From NCBI GenBank assembly GCA_024280945.1, contig JAMXLO010000113.1, positions 1 to 64,000 of the forward strand: a stretch of 64,000 bases of DNA, in the 5' to 3' direction. This document shows positions 8,795 through 18,366 of the stretch, in pieces (position 1 is the stretch's first letter; the number at the start of each line of letters is the position of its first letter). The DNA comes from Acetobacteraceae bacterium (lineage in GTDB: Bacteria; Pseudomonadota; Alphaproteobacteria; Acetobacterales; Acetobacteraceae). The notes under the pieces were generated by a model, which saw only the letters and a program-made list of their open reading frames with translations, had not been told where the DNA came from and did not search any database. Both the position numbers and the translations under genes were made by a program.

Positions 8795-9841
8795 TTACTC
8801 GGCAGCGGCCAGCGCGGCGGCCTGGGATTTGTGGCCCTTTTGGTGGAAGTAATTGGCGCGATAGAACTCCAGCACCAGATCGCGGTACACCGCCTTCGGG
8901 TAGCGCGCCGGATTGTCAGCCGACACGCAGGTCGGCAGGCACTCGATGATGCTGTTCGGGTTCGGACTGTGGAAATAGGCAATCGAATATCGATCGTTAC
9001 CCGACTCGTTGATGACCCCGTGCGGCGTTGACAGGAACCTGTCGTTCGACCAACGCCGCATGATGTTGCCAAGGTTGATCAGGAACGTCCCAGGGATCAG
9101 CGGCGGCGGGAACCACTCCCCGCTCGGCAGCCGGATCGCCAGCCCTGGCACATCGGTGCGAGCCAGCGCCGTCATGAAGCTGTTGTCGGTATGCGGTGCT
9201 GTACCGAACGTGTTCTCGCTCGTGTCGGCCTGCGGCGGGTAGTGCAGGAAGCGCAGATTGGCGTGACACTCGTTGGCAAAGAACGGCGCAAAAAACTCTG
9301 GCGGCATATCAAGCGCGACCGCAAACGCCGGCAACATGCGGTCGCACATCGCATTGAGCGCGTGGAAATACGCCATCATGTCGGCGCGCATCTCTTCCAT
9401 GCCTTCCGGCCACTGGTTGCGGCCGCGCAGTGGCACGCCGCGCAGAACATCTGGATGTTCCGCCCCACGATCGTAGCTGATGAAGAAGCTTTCGTTCTGG
9501 TTCGGCTTGGTTGCCTTGTGCACCTGAGACGCAGCCTGCACCGAGGCGTTCATCGGCATATAGCCGATATTGTTCTGGTTCAGGCGCAGCTTCAGTTTCT
9601 CCTCGAGCGGCAGCGCGTGGAACCGACGCGACGCTGCGAAGCCGCGATCGACGCTCTCCTGCGGCACGCCATGGTTGAGTGCATAGAAGAAACCGATGTT
9701 TTCGCAGGCGAAGCGCACCTGTGTGGCCAACCGCTGCAGCGCGTTCGGCTCGCCGGCGAAAAACGGGCCGTAGTCGATCACCGGAATCTTTTCGGCGGCG
9801 GCAGAAGGATCCTTGACCGCGTGCTGCTCGAACAGATGCAT
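8795..9841 (-). CDS. Isopenicillin N synthase-like 2-oxoglutarate/Fe(II)-dependent dioxygenase
   Basis: 348-residue non-haem Fe(II) dioxygenase of the IPNS/flavanone-hydroxylase superfamily. The N-terminal DIOX_N domain starts IPVIDYGPFF. The Fe ligands are visible as APHTDN (His217, Asp219) and STPHGV (His274), with the RYS co-substrate motif (Arg284). The start chosen is the ATG at 9841, preceded by CGGAGAG. A longer open frame to 10051 exists, but it would run into the divergent hydrolase gene and has no family similarity. It heads the minus-strand run dioxygenase-ThDP-CoxG-GMC. The likely role is hydroxylation or oxidative cleavage of a small organic substrate. Confidence 0.92.
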   Translation of the reverse strand: MHLFEQHAVKDPSAAAEKIPVIDYGPFFAGEPNALQRLATQVRFACENIGFFYALNHGVPQESVDRGFAASRRFHALPLEEKLKLRLNQNNIGYMPMNASVQAASQVHKATKPNQNESFFISYDRGAEHPDVLRGVPLRGRNQWPEGMEEMRADMMAYFHALNAMCDRMLPAFAVALDMPPEFFAPFFANECHANLRFLHYPPQADTSENTFGTAPHTDNSFMTALARTDVPGLAIRLPSGEWFPPPLIPGTFLINLGNIMRRWSNDRFLSTPHGVINESGNDRYSIAYFHSPNPNSIIECLPTCVSADNPARYPKAVYRDLVLEFYRANYFHQKGHKSQAAALAAAE

Positions 9842-9952
9842 GGACGGCTCTCCGTGCTGTCGCTTGCAGTATAACCGGGCATCCCGAAGGCTGCCAATTT
9901 GACCCTCTCGCCGCGCCACCGGTATCGTCGGAGTGAGGAGGAGATAGCCGAG

Positions 9953-10765
9953 ATGGCCAGGCTGCACATTCCGCCCGATCTCGACATGCATTATCGGGTA
10001 GACGACTTCACCGACCCGTGGCGGCAGCCTCAGACCATCCTGATGCTGCACGGCAACGCGGAAAGTGGGTTAGCCTGGCACGCCTGGGTGCCGCAGCTCG
10101 CGCGGAAGTATCGCGTGGTGCGGCCGGACATGCGTGGGTTCGGTGATTCGGCGCCGATGCCCCGCGATTATCCTTGGAGCCTGGATGGGCTGACGCAGGA
10201 TTTCTGCCAGCTGATGGATCACCTTGGCATCGAGCGGTTCCATCTGATCGGCGCCAAGATCGGCGGCACAATTGCACGGGCGTTTGCCGCTCGCCGGCCA
10301 GAGCGCCTGGTGACGCTCACCGTGGTCGGCACCCCCCCGCCACTGCGCGTCGGTGCTGCCGAAAAGGTGCCGGAACTGATCCGCGACTTCGAGACGCACG
10401 GCGTCGAATTCTGGGCGCGGCAGAACATGGGCAACCGTTTGGGCAGCGCATTCCCGCCGGAAGGTGTCGAATGGTGGGCAAAGTTCATGGGCCGCACCGC
10501 GGTTTCCACCCAGCTCGGCTTCATGGGCACAATCGCCTGCGCCGACATTCGCGCCGATCTACCGAAGATCAGGTGTCCGACCTTGGTCATCACCACCGAG
10601 CAGAGTGGACTCGGCTCGGTCGAGGAGATGCGTGCCTGGCAGCAGCAGATACCAGACTCCGAACTGCTGGTGCTGCCAGGCGATTCATATCATGTCGCGG
10701 CCACGCACGCGGATCGCGCGGCCGAGGCAACATTGGATTTCATAGCGAGGCGCAGCCGTGGTTGA
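9953..10765 (+). CDS. Alpha/beta-hydrolase-fold protein with Lys in the nucleophile elbow
   Basis: 270-residue alpha/beta-hydrolase-fold protein. The oxyanion-hole segment LMLHGNAES and strand VVRPDMRGFGDS are typical. The nucleophile elbow, normally G-x-S-x-G, reads HLIGAKIGGTIARAFA, so the position of the catalytic Ser is Lys102. A late His is present in GDSYHVAATHAD. It may therefore act other than as a classic serine hydrolase. The ATG at 9953 was chosen because AGGAGGAG lies 9 bases upstream; a weaker TTG at 9899 is in frame. It is divergent from the IPNS-like gene and overlaps the TauD-type gene by 8 bases, so the two are probably coupled. Confidence 0.88.
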   Translation: MARLHIPPDLDMHYRVDDFTDPWRQPQTILMLHGNAESGLAWHAWVPQLARKYRVVRPDMRGFGDSAPMPRDYPWSLDGLTQDFCQLMDHLGIERFHLIGAKIGGTIARAFAARRPERLVTLTVVGTPPPLRVGAAEKVPELIRDFETHGVEFWARQNMGNRLGSAFPPEGVEWWAKFMGRTAVSTQLGFMGTIACADIRADLPKIRCPTLVITTEQSGLGSVEEMRAWQQQIPDSELLVLPGDSYHVAATHADRAAEATLDFIARRSRG

Positions 10766-11609
10766 GATTCGTCGCATGGGACCGCAGATTGGCGTCGAGG
10801 TGACCGGCGTTGATGTGAAGACGCTGGACAATGCAGGCTTCGCGCCGATCTACCAGGCCTGGCTCGACCACAATGTGATGGTGGTGCGCGACCAGGAACT
10901 GACGATCGAGCAGTTCCTGCATTATAGCCGTCGCTTTGGCATCGTCGTGCCGCACCCGTCCAAGAGCACGCGGCATCCCGAGGTTCCGGAGATCACCCTG
11001 CTCGGGGTGAACAAATTCGGCGCCGATGGCAAGCTGATCGACGCGATCTACCGGCGGGGTGCGGAAGGCTGGCACACCGATGGCGCGTATGACGCAGAGC
11101 CATTCAAGGCGACTCAGCTCTATGCATTGGCGATACCGAGCGCCGGCGGCGATACGCTGTTTGCCAGTGGCTATACCGCATACGACGCACTGCCGGAACG
11201 ACTGAAGCAGCGGCTGGAGGGACGCGTCGGCGCCTTTACCTATGGCGGACGCAGAAGGAAGCGCGAGCTGCTCAACGAGGAGGATCGCGACTGGAGGCCG
11301 GTTTTCCATCCGATCATCCGAACGCACCCAGAGACCGGGCGGAAGTCGCTGTATTTCGATCCGGGCAAGATCGAGTCGATCGAAGGTGTATCAGAGCAGG
11401 AAAGCGATGCGCTGATCGATGAACTGACCGGCTATATGATCCAGCCTGACGGTGAGTATCGGCACAAATGGCGTGTGGGCGACATCGTTATCTGGGACAA
11501 CCGCTGCTCGTATCACCGCGCCGCCGGCGACTATCCGCCAAACGAGGATCGCATCCATTGGCGCGTATCGATCAAAGAGCGCGGTGCGGAGCGGCTGGCT
11601 GCCGAATAG
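10758..11609 (+). CDS. TauD/TfdA family 2-oxoglutarate-dependent dioxygenase
   Basis: 283-residue Fe(II)/2-oxoglutarate dioxygenase of the TauD/TfdA family. The facial triad is visible as GWHTDGAY (His106, Asp108) and DNRCSYHRA (His253), with the 2OG-binding Arg in RIHWRVS near residue 268. Length is typical. The GTG start overlaps the end of the alpha/beta-hydrolase gene by 8 bases. Relatives oxidise taurine, phenoxyacetates or other small acids; the substrate here is unknown. It ends the plus-strand pair and faces the convergent secreted-protein gene 40 bases away. Confidence 0.92.
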   Translation: MVEIRRMGPQIGVEVTGVDVKTLDNAGFAPIYQAWLDHNVMVVRDQELTIEQFLHYSRRFGIVVPHPSKSTRHPEVPEITLLGVNKFGADGKLIDAIYRRGAEGWHTDGAYDAEPFKATQLYALAIPSAGGDTLFASGYTAYDALPERLKQRLEGRVGAFTYGGRRRKRELLNEEDRDWRPVFHPIIRTHPETGRKSLYFDPGKIESIEGVSEQESDALIDELTGYMIQPDGEYRHKWRVGDIVIWDNRCSYHRAAGDYPPNEDRIHWRVSIKERGAERLAAE

Positions 11610-11649
11610 GACAGACGCCATAGCTCTCCGCCTGCACACGCACTGACGA

Positions 11650-13341
11650 TCAACCAATCACAAAGTTGCCAGCGTGAACTGCGAGATTGGGTTGTACCAT
11701 CGCAAGCAATACCGCGCCGCCTGGGCCGTTACCGTCGCTATCGTAGGACAATGCCCCGGACGCCGAAACATAGATGATCCGATCAGTTGCATCATGCGCT
11801 GTCGGACCGGCGAAGAAGGCATCGGGCGGTAGCGGTCCCTGCGCGAGTTCGGCGAATGCCTGATGGCTAAGCAACACGGTGTCAGTCGCCGGATTGAAGT
11901 CAGTCATATACGGCGCGACACTCGCATCGTTGGGCAATGCGCTGATCACAAACGCATGGGAGCCGGCCGATCCGTTGTCCGGCGTTGCCATCGCCGCAGC
12001 CCCGATGAAGCTCATCGCCGGAGCACCACCGACTGCCTTGGTCAACTGGGCGGCCGAAACGCTCGCCGCGCTGAGCACGCCCCCAACCTGAACATTGCCA
12101 AGGCCCGAGCCCGCCGATCCAGTGTCGGACGTTATTGCGCCGTCGCTCTCGACTGCGACCACGTTGCCTAGGTCGCCGTTCAGCAGCGGCGAACTGAAAT
12201 CGAGAAACCGGTAAGCGAGGTTGGTGACGTTGGTGGCATCGCCGGTCTCGGTCGCATAGGCCAGCACGACACGCCCATCGGTGAGCGTCTTCATGCTCAT
12301 CTCGAACAGACCCTGATCGCCCGGTTCCGCGAGATGGATCAGTGAACCCGAAGGCACAATCGAGCCCTGCGTGTTGAAACCAAAGTGCTGCAGGAACATG
12401 TCCTCGTTCGGCGAGCCGTCTTGTTCGCTACCCGATCCCGCGGTCCAGGCGAGCACGAAGCTGCCGTCCTTCAAGGCCGTAACCTTTGGCAAGAAGGCAC
12501 CGGCCGAGTTGGGAGCCCGCGTGGTCCCCAGCACTATCCCGTTTGACAGCATGTGCTTGATCATCACGCCGTCCCGATCCTGCCAGACGACGACCAGCGA
12601 ACTGTCGGGTAGTCGCGTCATATCCGGGAAGTTCGCGAACGGGGTTCCAGTGCCGCTGACACCGATCGCATTGCTGTTGATACCGTTGGGCGTCAACTCC
12701 TGGAAGCGAATGTCGGAGCTGCCATCGGGATTGACATGCGCATAGACAGCGTCGACCGTGTTGACCAGAGACAGGATCTTGGCATTCATCTGCGAACCGG
12801 ACTCGCCGAGAGCGCCCAACTGATTGTCGGTCGGAAGCGACGTGCCGTCGGCGTTGTACCAGCGAAGGAAGGTATGGGTCAGATTGCCGGCGGCGCCCTG
12901 CTCGTACGCGACGGCGGTGCCACTGAAAGTGGCTGCCGCGTCAATGAGCGTTTCGCCGGCGCTGGACGCCCTCGGGATCATGAATGGAAAACTCGTGTCA
13001 TCGAAGGCCGCGTTCACGGTGTGGATGCCGATCTCATCGTGCGTCGGCGTGTTCAGCACCCCGAAATCGGTGGTGATGGAACCGTCCTGGCCCTGCACGA
13101 TCAGCGGCGTTGTCAGCGCCCAATTCTGCGCAGCTGCGAAGGACGAAACACCCAGCAGGAAGTCGCCTGTCGTGAAACTTCCGGCAGAATTCAGGTGTTT
13201 GGCAACAAGATCGCCCGTGTCACTCTGCCAGGCGAGAATGAAGCTGCCATCGGCAAGAGGTGTGACCCGCGGCACGTGGCCAATGGGATCGGGTGCGAAG
13301 ATAACTTCTGGTCCGACAGTCTGCCCAATTCGCAATGCCAT
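11650..13341 (-). CDS. Secreted repeat protein with RTX-type C-terminal region
   Basis: 563-residue protein of unknown function with several internal repeats of the type LADGSFILAWQS, LPDSSLVVVWQD, LKDGSFVLAWTA and LTDGRVVLAYAT, about 60-120 residues apart, suggesting a beta-propeller or similar fold. There is no N-terminal signal peptide. The C-terminus (ATDRIIYVSASGALSYDSDG, then a Gly-rich stretch) resembles the end of RTX/hemolysin-type calcium-binding proteins exported by type I secretion. The start at 13341 was chosen for GGGAGCG upstream; the open frame extends to 13437. It is monocistronic, lies downstream of the cyclase operon, and is convergent with the TauD gene. No type I transporter is in the window. 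Confidence 0.75.
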   Translation of the reverse strand: MALRIGQTVGPEVIFAPDPIGHVPRVTPLADGSFILAWQSDTGDLVAKHLNSAGSFTTGDFLLGVSSFAAAQNWALTTPLIVQGQDGSITTDFGVLNTPTHDEIGIHTVNAAFDDTSFPFMIPRASSAGETLIDAAATFSGTAVAYEQGAAGNLTHTFLRWYNADGTSLPTDNQLGALGESGSQMNAKILSLVNTVDAVYAHVNPDGSSDIRFQELTPNGINSNAIGVSGTGTPFANFPDMTRLPDSSLVVVWQDRDGVMIKHMLSNGIVLGTTRAPNSAGAFLPKVTALKDGSFVLAWTAGSGSEQDGSPNEDMFLQHFGFNTQGSIVPSGSLIHLAEPGDQGLFEMSMKTLTDGRVVLAYATETGDATNVTNLAYRFLDFSSPLLNGDLGNVVAVESDGAITSDTGSAGSGLGNVQVGGVLSAASVSAAQLTKAVGGAPAMSFIGAAAMATPDNGSAGSHAFVISALPNDASVAPYMTDFNPATDTVLLSHQAFAELAQGPLPPDAFFAGPTAHDATDRIIYVSASGALSYDSDGNGPGGAVLLAMVQPNLAVHAGNFVIG

Positions 13342-13580
13342 GACATTCGCTCCCTGTGGCCGCACGCCCAGCTCGTTTGCGTCTGCAACGGTCGACGAAC
13401 TGAACGATGCATAGAGTCTTCGCGTCACAGCAGCCACGCGGCAGTGATCTCAGTCACAGGCTCGAGGCGGAAATTGTCTGAGAAAAGTTCTTCTCCGCAT
13501 GGTCGGCCAGCGGTTCGGGCTTCGCACGGCACTCCAAGTGCCGAGTAACGCAGCGGGCACGCTTGGCCTGTCGGATGGCG

Positions 13581-14702
13581 TCACCGAGGAGATTTCATCT
13601 CCACCACCTGGTACACGATGCCAGGTCTGGCCAGCCCCTTCAGCGGCAGTTCGCCAATCTCTTCAAGGCTGGCGGCTTCGTCGACGGCGGCAGCGATACG
13701 TTGATTGATAAGGACCTGGCCATCGCGCGCCGCGTCGCAAAGTCTTGCTGCGAGGTTGGTGACGGTGCCCATCGCTGTGTACTCGATGTGGTCCTCAAAT
13801 CCGACGTGGCCCAGGGTTGCGTACCCCTGGGCAATGCCGACTCCAAAGCCGATCTCGTGGCCGCGCCGTCGCCACCCCGAGGCTAACGCCCCAACTGCCT
13901 CGCGCATCTCGACTGCCAGGTGTACCGCCCGAAGCGCAGGATCGGGGCACGGGAACGGATCATTGAACAGGATCATCAGTCCATCACCCATGAAGTGCAT
14001 GAGCGTACCTTCGTGCCTGTGTATCTGTGGACCCACCGCGTCGTGGTACGCCTGCAGGACTGCCATCACCTCCTCCGGTTCCGAGATCTCGGAGAACGCT
14101 GTGAACCCTCGCAAATCGCAGAACAGAACGACGATCTCGCGCCGATGGCTGGCAAGGATACTTTCGTCACCGGATGCAACGATCATTTTCGCAAGATTGG
14201 GTGCCAGAAACCGGCGCAGGCGCGCCATGCGCTGGAGTTCTGTAACCTGCTCCGCCACCCGCTGCTCAAGGCCTGCGTTGAGCGACCGAAGTTCCTGCCG
14301 TTGGGCCTCGACGGTATCGTGCAGCTCCTTGATGCGCAGCATGGAGCGTACGCGCGCCAGCAGCGCGGAATGGTCGACGGGCTTGGGCAGGTAGTCGTCG
14401 GCGCCGGCGTCGAGTCCCGACACGACGTCCTTCACATCGGTCCTCGCAGTGATGAGGATGATCGGCATGAAGGGTATTTCAGCCTCTGCCTTCAGCCGTC
14501 GTGTTACCTCGATGCCATCGAGCCTCGGCATCATGACGTCGAGCAGGATCAGGTCAGGCAGGTTCTGCTGCGCGCTGACCAACGCCTGTTCTCCATCTGC
14601 TGCCGTGATGATGGCGTAGCCTTTGGCCCTCAATCGCGCCTGCAGGATGTCGACGTTTGCAGGATTGTCGTCCGCGATCAGGATCAGCGGCGGCGATCGC
14701 AT
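13581..14702 (-). CDS. Response regulator with class III adenylate/guanylate cyclase output domain
   Basis: 373-residue two-domain protein. The N-terminal receiver (1-125) has the acidic pair ADD and phospho-acceptor Asp55 in LILLDVMMP, with Lys in DDYLPKPVD. A coiled-coil linker (about 125-165, ELHDTVEAQRQELRSLNAGL) joins a class III cyclase domain (about 185-365). The two metal-binding Asp are visible in FCDLRGFTAFS (Asp196) and HFMGDGLMILF (Asp240), with the Asn/Arg transition-state pair in TNLAARL. It is therefore predicted to make cAMP or cGMP when phosphorylated. It is the last gene of the kinase operon, 5 bases after the single-domain receiver gene. Confidence 0.94.
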   Translation of the reverse strand: MRSPPLILIADDNPANVDILQARLRAKGYAIITAADGEQALVSAQQNLPDLILLDVMMPRLDGIEVTRRLKAEAEIPFMPIILITARTDVKDVVSGLDAGADDYLPKPVDHSALLARVRSMLRIKELHDTVEAQRQELRSLNAGLEQRVAEQVTELQRMARLRRFLAPNLAKMIVASGDESILASHRREIVVLFCDLRGFTAFSEISEPEEVMAVLQAYHDAVGPQIHRHEGTLMHFMGDGLMILFNDPFPCPDPALRAVHLAVEMREAVGALASGWRRRGHEIGFGVGIAQGYATLGHVGFEDHIEYTAMGTVTNLAARLCDAARDGQVLINQRIAAAVDEAASLEEIGELPLKGLARPGIVYQVVEMKSPR

Positions 14703-14707
14703 CGCGC

Positions 14708-15085
14708 TCAGCTCGCCGGACCTGGCAGAAAGCGCCGAATGGTCGCAAGCAAGGCGCGTGGACTGAACGGCTTGGCCACGTAGGCATCAGCGCCTGCTGC
14801 CCTTGCCTTCGCCTCGTCGCCACTCAGCGCATAGGAAGTGACCACGATGATAGGAATACTGCGGAGTTCCGGCTGCGCCTTGATGCGCTGGGTGGCTTCG
14901 TGGCCGTCCAGCACCGGCATCTGTACATCCATCAGGATCAGATCAGGTCGGTTGAGCTCAGCTAATCGCACGCCTTCTTCCCCGGTGGTCGCCTCGATCA
15001 GTTCGAATCCCGCACTTGTCAGCAGATCCCGCAGGATGCGCCGATTGTCCTCCTGATCCTCGACGACGAGAATGCGCTGGCTCAT
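14708..15085 (-). CDS. Single-domain response regulator (DivK/CheY-like)
   Basis: 125-residue stand-alone receiver. The acidic pair is in ILVVEDQED, phospho-acceptor Asp53 in [13 protein letters not shown], Thr in IVVTSYAL and Lys in [12 protein letters not shown]. There is no output domain, so it probably relays phosphate or binds a partner protein. It overlaps the 3' end of the histidine kinase gene by ATGA and precedes the receiver-cyclase gene by 5 bases. The layout kinase, small receiver, receiver-cyclase suggests a branched phosphorelay. Confidence 0.93.
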   Translation of the reverse strand: MSQRILVVEDQEDNRRILRDLLTSAGFELIEATTGEEGVRLAELNRPDLILMDVQMPVLDGHEATQRIKAQPELRSIPIIVVTSYALSGDEAKARAAGADAYVAKPFSPRALLATIRRFLPGPAS

Positions 15086-16719
15086 CGTGCGATACTCCGC
15101 ATTGGGGTGTGCACAGGCAACGTGAACCGGAACGTCGATCCCTTTCCCAGCTCAGACTCGACCCAGATGCGACCGCCATGCAGCTCGACAATTCTTTTCG
15201 AGATAGCAAGGCCGAGACCGGTACCGCCTTTGGTACGCGTGCTGGAGCTGTCCAGTTGCCGGAATTCTTCGAATACCACCTGCTGATCCTCTGGTGCAAT
15301 GCCAGGCCCGGTATCGGACACCGCAATCTGAAGAACGCCGTCTGACAAGGCAGCGTCGATCGCAACACCGCCGGCTTCGGTGAACTTGATCGCGTTTCCA
15401 ACCAGGTTCAGCAGCACCTGCGTGATACGTCTCTCATCACCTTCGCTAATCGGCAGATCATCTGCGATGGTGGTGGTAAATGTCAGTCCCTTCTCGGCGA
15501 CCAGCGCCTCGGTCCCTGCTATCACCGTTTGGACCACCTGTTTCATGGAATACTCGCCGACGGACAGCTCTAATTGGCCAGCTTCAATCTTCGATAGATC
15601 GAGCACGTCGTTGATCAAGCCGAGCAAGTGACGACCGTTGCTCTGAACCCGCTCCAGCACTTCGCGGATCTTCTCCGGCACTTCTCCATAGATGTCATCC
15701 AACACGAGTTCGGTGTAACCCAGGATGGCGTTCAACGGCGTGCGCAGCTCGTGGCTGGTATTGGCTAGGAACTCAGACTTGTGTCGGCTGGCGGCCTCAA
15801 GCTGCTCGTACAAGTGCCCAAGCTCTTCACAGGTCCGGTTGACGTCGATCGCCAATGCGCCAAGTTCATCGCGATTGGCGACGCGCACGCGCTGGGAAAA
15901 ATCGCCTTCCGCAATGCGTCGCAGCCGCGCTGCAATCTCGGTGACCGGCTCGATGAGGGACCAGGAAATGACATAGCCCAGCACAAGCGCAAGGACGACA
16001 CTGCCGCAGACAAAGGCGATGACGACCGTCTGCGACGCAGCATAGGATTGCCGCCCAGTCGTAATGCTGGTGAGCATCTCCGCCTCAGCGCGGTTGACCA
16101 GTTGGTTGGTCAGACGTTCAAGACGATCGGCGAGTGGTCCCGCCTGTCGCAACTGGATCTGCCGGGCGTCCGCAATCCGACCGGCGCGGTACAGCTCAGC
16201 GACCTCGCCCACGATCGCGACAAATCGGTCGTAGGTCTGCCTCACCTGGCCGGAGAGCGCCACATCTTCGGCCGTAACGAATTGCAGCCGTTCGAGATCG
16301 TAGTCGAACTGGTTGAGCTTGCGGAGCGCGGTCGCAAGCGCCCTGTCATCGGACAACAGCATTGCTGATGACACCTCGTACAACTGCGTCGTCGTGTCCT
16401 GCTGGACCTGGCGGTAAACCGCAATCTTGCGTTGCAGTCCGATCAGGTCGTTCGTGCGCTGGTGCGCAGCGCCGAGGACGCTCAGACCGACGGCTCCCAA
16501 TGCCACGAGCAGCGCGACCATCCCCAGGAACGCGACCAGAAGCTTGGCTTCCACGCGGGCGGGAATGCGAGCTACAAACGCAACGACCGCCCCTCGCAGT
16601 CTGCTCAGAGCACGTGTGGCGCGGCGCAACGGCCCGAACCTCAAACGGGAACCGACGACCTGCCCTTGCAAGGCGACCCTACGCGCTCCCAAAAGGTTCG
16701 ACCGGAGGTTCTGCCGCAA
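15082..16719 (-). CDS. HAMP-domain sensor histidine kinase with periplasmic helical sensor
   Basis: 545-residue membrane kinase. A basic N-terminal tail (1-55) is followed by TM1 (about 58-82), a periplasmic helical region (about 83-229, four-helix-bundle-like), TM2 (about 230-253), HAMP (about 254-306), HisKA with His323 in [11 protein letters not shown], and HATPase_c with [20 protein letters not shown] and [10 protein letters not shown]. The periplasmic part has no recognisable small-molecule pocket, so it could read a protein partner such as one of the binding proteins encoded upstream. It starts 5 bases after the SCO1 gene and overlaps the receiver gene. A later start that removes part of the basic tail is possible. 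Confidence 0.93.
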   Translation of the reverse strand: MRQNLRSNLLGARRVALQGQVVGSRLRFGPLRRATRALSRLRGAVVAFVARIPARVEAKLLVAFLGMVALLVALGAVGLSVLGAAHQRTNDLIGLQRKIAVYRQVQQDTTTQLYEVSSAMLLSDDRALATALRKLNQFDYDLERLQFVTAEDVALSGQVRQTYDRFVAIVGEVAELYRAGRIADARQIQLRQAGPLADRLERLTNQLVNRAEAEMLTSITTGRQSYAASQTVVIAFVCGSVVLALVLGYVISWSLIEPVTEIAARLRRIAEGDFSQRVRVANRDELGALAIDVNRTCEELGHLYEQLEAASRHKSEFLANTSHELRTPLNAILGYTELVLDDIYGEVPEKIREVLERVQSNGRHLLGLINDVLDLSKIEAGQLELSVGEYSMKQVVQTVIAGTEALVAEKGLTFTTTIADDLPISEGDERRITQVLLNLVGNAIKFTEAGGVAIDAALSDGVLQIAVSDTGPGIAPEDQQVVFEEFRQLDSSSTRTKGGTGLGLAISKRIVELHGGRIWVESELGKGSTFRFTLPVHTPMRSIAR

Positions 16720-16724
16720 GTGGT

Positions 16725-17306
16725 CTATGATTTCCCCGTCAGGCTCAGAAGGTCACGGCGCAACTCGTCGGGATCGAAGCGGACACCAAGGTATTGCACC
16801 CGCATCATACCATGCGGATCGATCACCGAGATCAGGTTGGTGTGGTCCACATCGCCCGACGGCGCTCGCGCGACGAACACGCCGTAGCGGCGCTCGATCG
16901 CCTGGATCGCGTTCGGTGAACCGGTGAGAAATTTCCATCCGGCCAGGTTGGCACCGAATGTCTCTGCGTAGTGCCTCAGCACGTCGGGGCTGTCGTGCTC
17001 GGGATCGACGGTGATCGAGACAAAGATGACCCTGGATCCGAAGTCATCGCCGATGCCATCCTGCACGGTCGCCATTTTCGCCGTCAGAATCGGACAGGTG
17101 GACGAACACGACGCGAAGATAAAGTTAAGCGCCACAGCCTTGCCGCGGAACTGCGCAAGCGTCACCTGGGTCCCGTCCTGAGCACGCAGCACAAAATCCG
17201 GCGCCTGACCTATCACCGGCAGTCCCGAATCGTCTAGGGCCAAGTCGGGCAGCGCGGGCGTCGAGCCCGCCAGAGCTGCTGCCAACAGGATGACGGCCGC
17301 TCGCAT
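16725..17306 (-). CDS. SCO1/SenC/PrrC family thioredoxin-fold protein
   Basis: 193-residue exported protein with an N-terminal signal-like segment (about 1-18) and a thioredoxin-fold SCO domain. The copper/thiol site is intact: Cys67 and Cys71 in [11 protein letters not shown] and His155 in [10 protein letters not shown]. Family members deliver copper to the CuA centre of cytochrome oxidase or act as thiol reductases and redox sensors. No oxidase gene is near. Instead the gene sits between the last binding-protein gene (2-base gap) and the histidine kinase (5-base gap), so it belongs to the sensory operon. A service role for the conserved cysteines of the binding proteins is inference. Confidence 0.93.
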   Translation of the reverse strand: MRAAVILLAAALAGSTPALPDLALDDSGLPVIGQAPDFVLRAQDGTQVTLAQFRGKAVALNFIFASCSSTCPILTAKMATVQDGIGDDFGSRVIFVSITVDPEHDSPDVLRHYAETFGANLAGWKFLTGSPNAIQAIERRYGVFVARAPSGDVDHTNLISVIDPHGMMRVQYLGVRFDPDELRRDLLSLTGKS

Positions 17307-17308
17307 GC

Positions 17309-18334
17309 TCAGGTCTTAAGCTCACGTTTGAGTTCATTGATAAAGCGCCAGTCGGTATGCTCGGCGATGATCCGGTCTGGTGTGGACTTGATGTAGCCGG
17401 CCTCATTCAGTCGCAGCGCGAAAAAGCGCGCCGTATCTTCGGGATCGAAATCCCGCCAAACGCCGTAGGGCAGCTCCTGCAGAGTCTGCAATGCGTAATC
17501 GTAACGCGGCGAGAACCCCTTATCGACTATCAGCCGCGCCATCCGCTCCGGCTCATTGGCGCACAGGTCGGCCGCCTTCAGCCATGCACGTACGATGCGT
17601 TTGGTGGCAATCGGGTATTCTCGGACAAACTCCGTCCTTCCGACCAGCATGCAGCAAAAATACTGTGACCACGGACGATCGGTGACGCTGTTAACCAGCG
17701 TATGTCCCATCCTGCGATCGTGCAGCTCCAGCGACTGCGGCATGCTGGTCAGGAACGCATCGATCTTGCGCTCGACAAATAAGTTCATTGGATCGGTGCC
17801 GGAATCCTCTATCCAATGGATATCATTGTGTGGATCAAGGCCGACGAACTTGGCCATGAGACTTACCAGGTACCGAGACGACACGTAGCCGCGGGACCAG
17901 CCGACCGTTCTTCCCTTAAGTCCGGTAATGCTGCGCACGTGGTCGTGCGCAATGAGTTCGTAGCAACCGGGATGTACTCCGGCAACCATTGTCAGGGGGG
18001 CGCCGTCATCCATGTTCGCGATTGCATCGGCCGTGACAGCCGTGGACCAGTCAATCTGTTTGTGTGTCAGCTCTGTCACCGGGTCCGTATCCCTGGGTCG
18101 ATAACGGATGTCGGTAAACCCTTCGGCTTGAAGCAGCGCCTCGGCCACGTATGCCGGTGCCGTGCAGGTGCCGGGAATTCTTTCGAGAGTCACGGTGGTG
18201 ATCTCGGGCGGCGGCTCTGCGGCGAACGATCTGCCGCCACTGCCCAACCCTACAGTGGCGAGTCCGCCCATGCCGGCAACGCCCGCGACACCGAGATGAC
18301 CCAGGAAACGGCGCCGGCTCTGTTCGATCGACAT
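17309..18334 (-). CDS. Tat-exported periplasmic binding protein, array copy 1 (NMT1/SsuA-like)
   Basis: 341-residue periplasmic type II binding protein related to the NitT/TauT (NMT1/THI5-like) group. The twin-arginine signal SRRRFLGHL is at residues 6-14, with cleavage likely after SFAA near residue 39. Array-wide motifs are [37 protein letters not shown] and DLCANEPERMARL. Five cysteines (57, 124, 227, 228, 258) recur in the paralogues. The start at 18334 follows ACGGAGGCTGCG and gives the same length as copies 2, 4 and 7; the frame is open to 18370. It is the copy nearest the SCO1 gene. No permease or ATPase is adjacent, so it may be a receptor, not a transport component. Confidence 0.88.
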   Translation of the reverse strand: MSIEQSRRRFLGHLGVAGVAGMGGLATVGLGSGGRSFAAEPPPEITTVTLERIPGTCTAPAYVAEALLQAEGFTDIRYRPRDTDPVTELTHKQIDWSTAVTADAIANMDDGAPLTMVAGVHPGCYELIAHDHVRSITGLKGRTVGWSRGYVSSRYLVSLMAKFVGLDPHNDIHWIEDSGTDPMNLFVERKIDAFLTSMPQSLELHDRRMGHTLVNSVTDRPWSQYFCCMLVGRTEFVREYPIATKRIVRAWLKAADLCANEPERMARLIVDKGFSPRYDYALQTLQELPYGVWRDFDPEDTARFFALRLNEAGYIKSTPDRIIAEHTDWRFINELKRELKT

Positions 18335-18366
18335 CGCAGCCTCCGTGGACGCGTTCGACATTATGG

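Noticed and set aside
7118-9031. Long plus-strand frame opposite the ThDP and dioxygenase genes
   Set aside because: It is the mirror of two well-recognised enzymes, Arg/His-rich and without domains; long antisense frames are expected at this base composition.
9842-10051. N-terminal extension of the IPNS-like dioxygenase frame
   Set aside because: The added residues have no family similarity, overlap the divergent hydrolase gene, and a good ribosome-binding site precedes the ATG at 9841.
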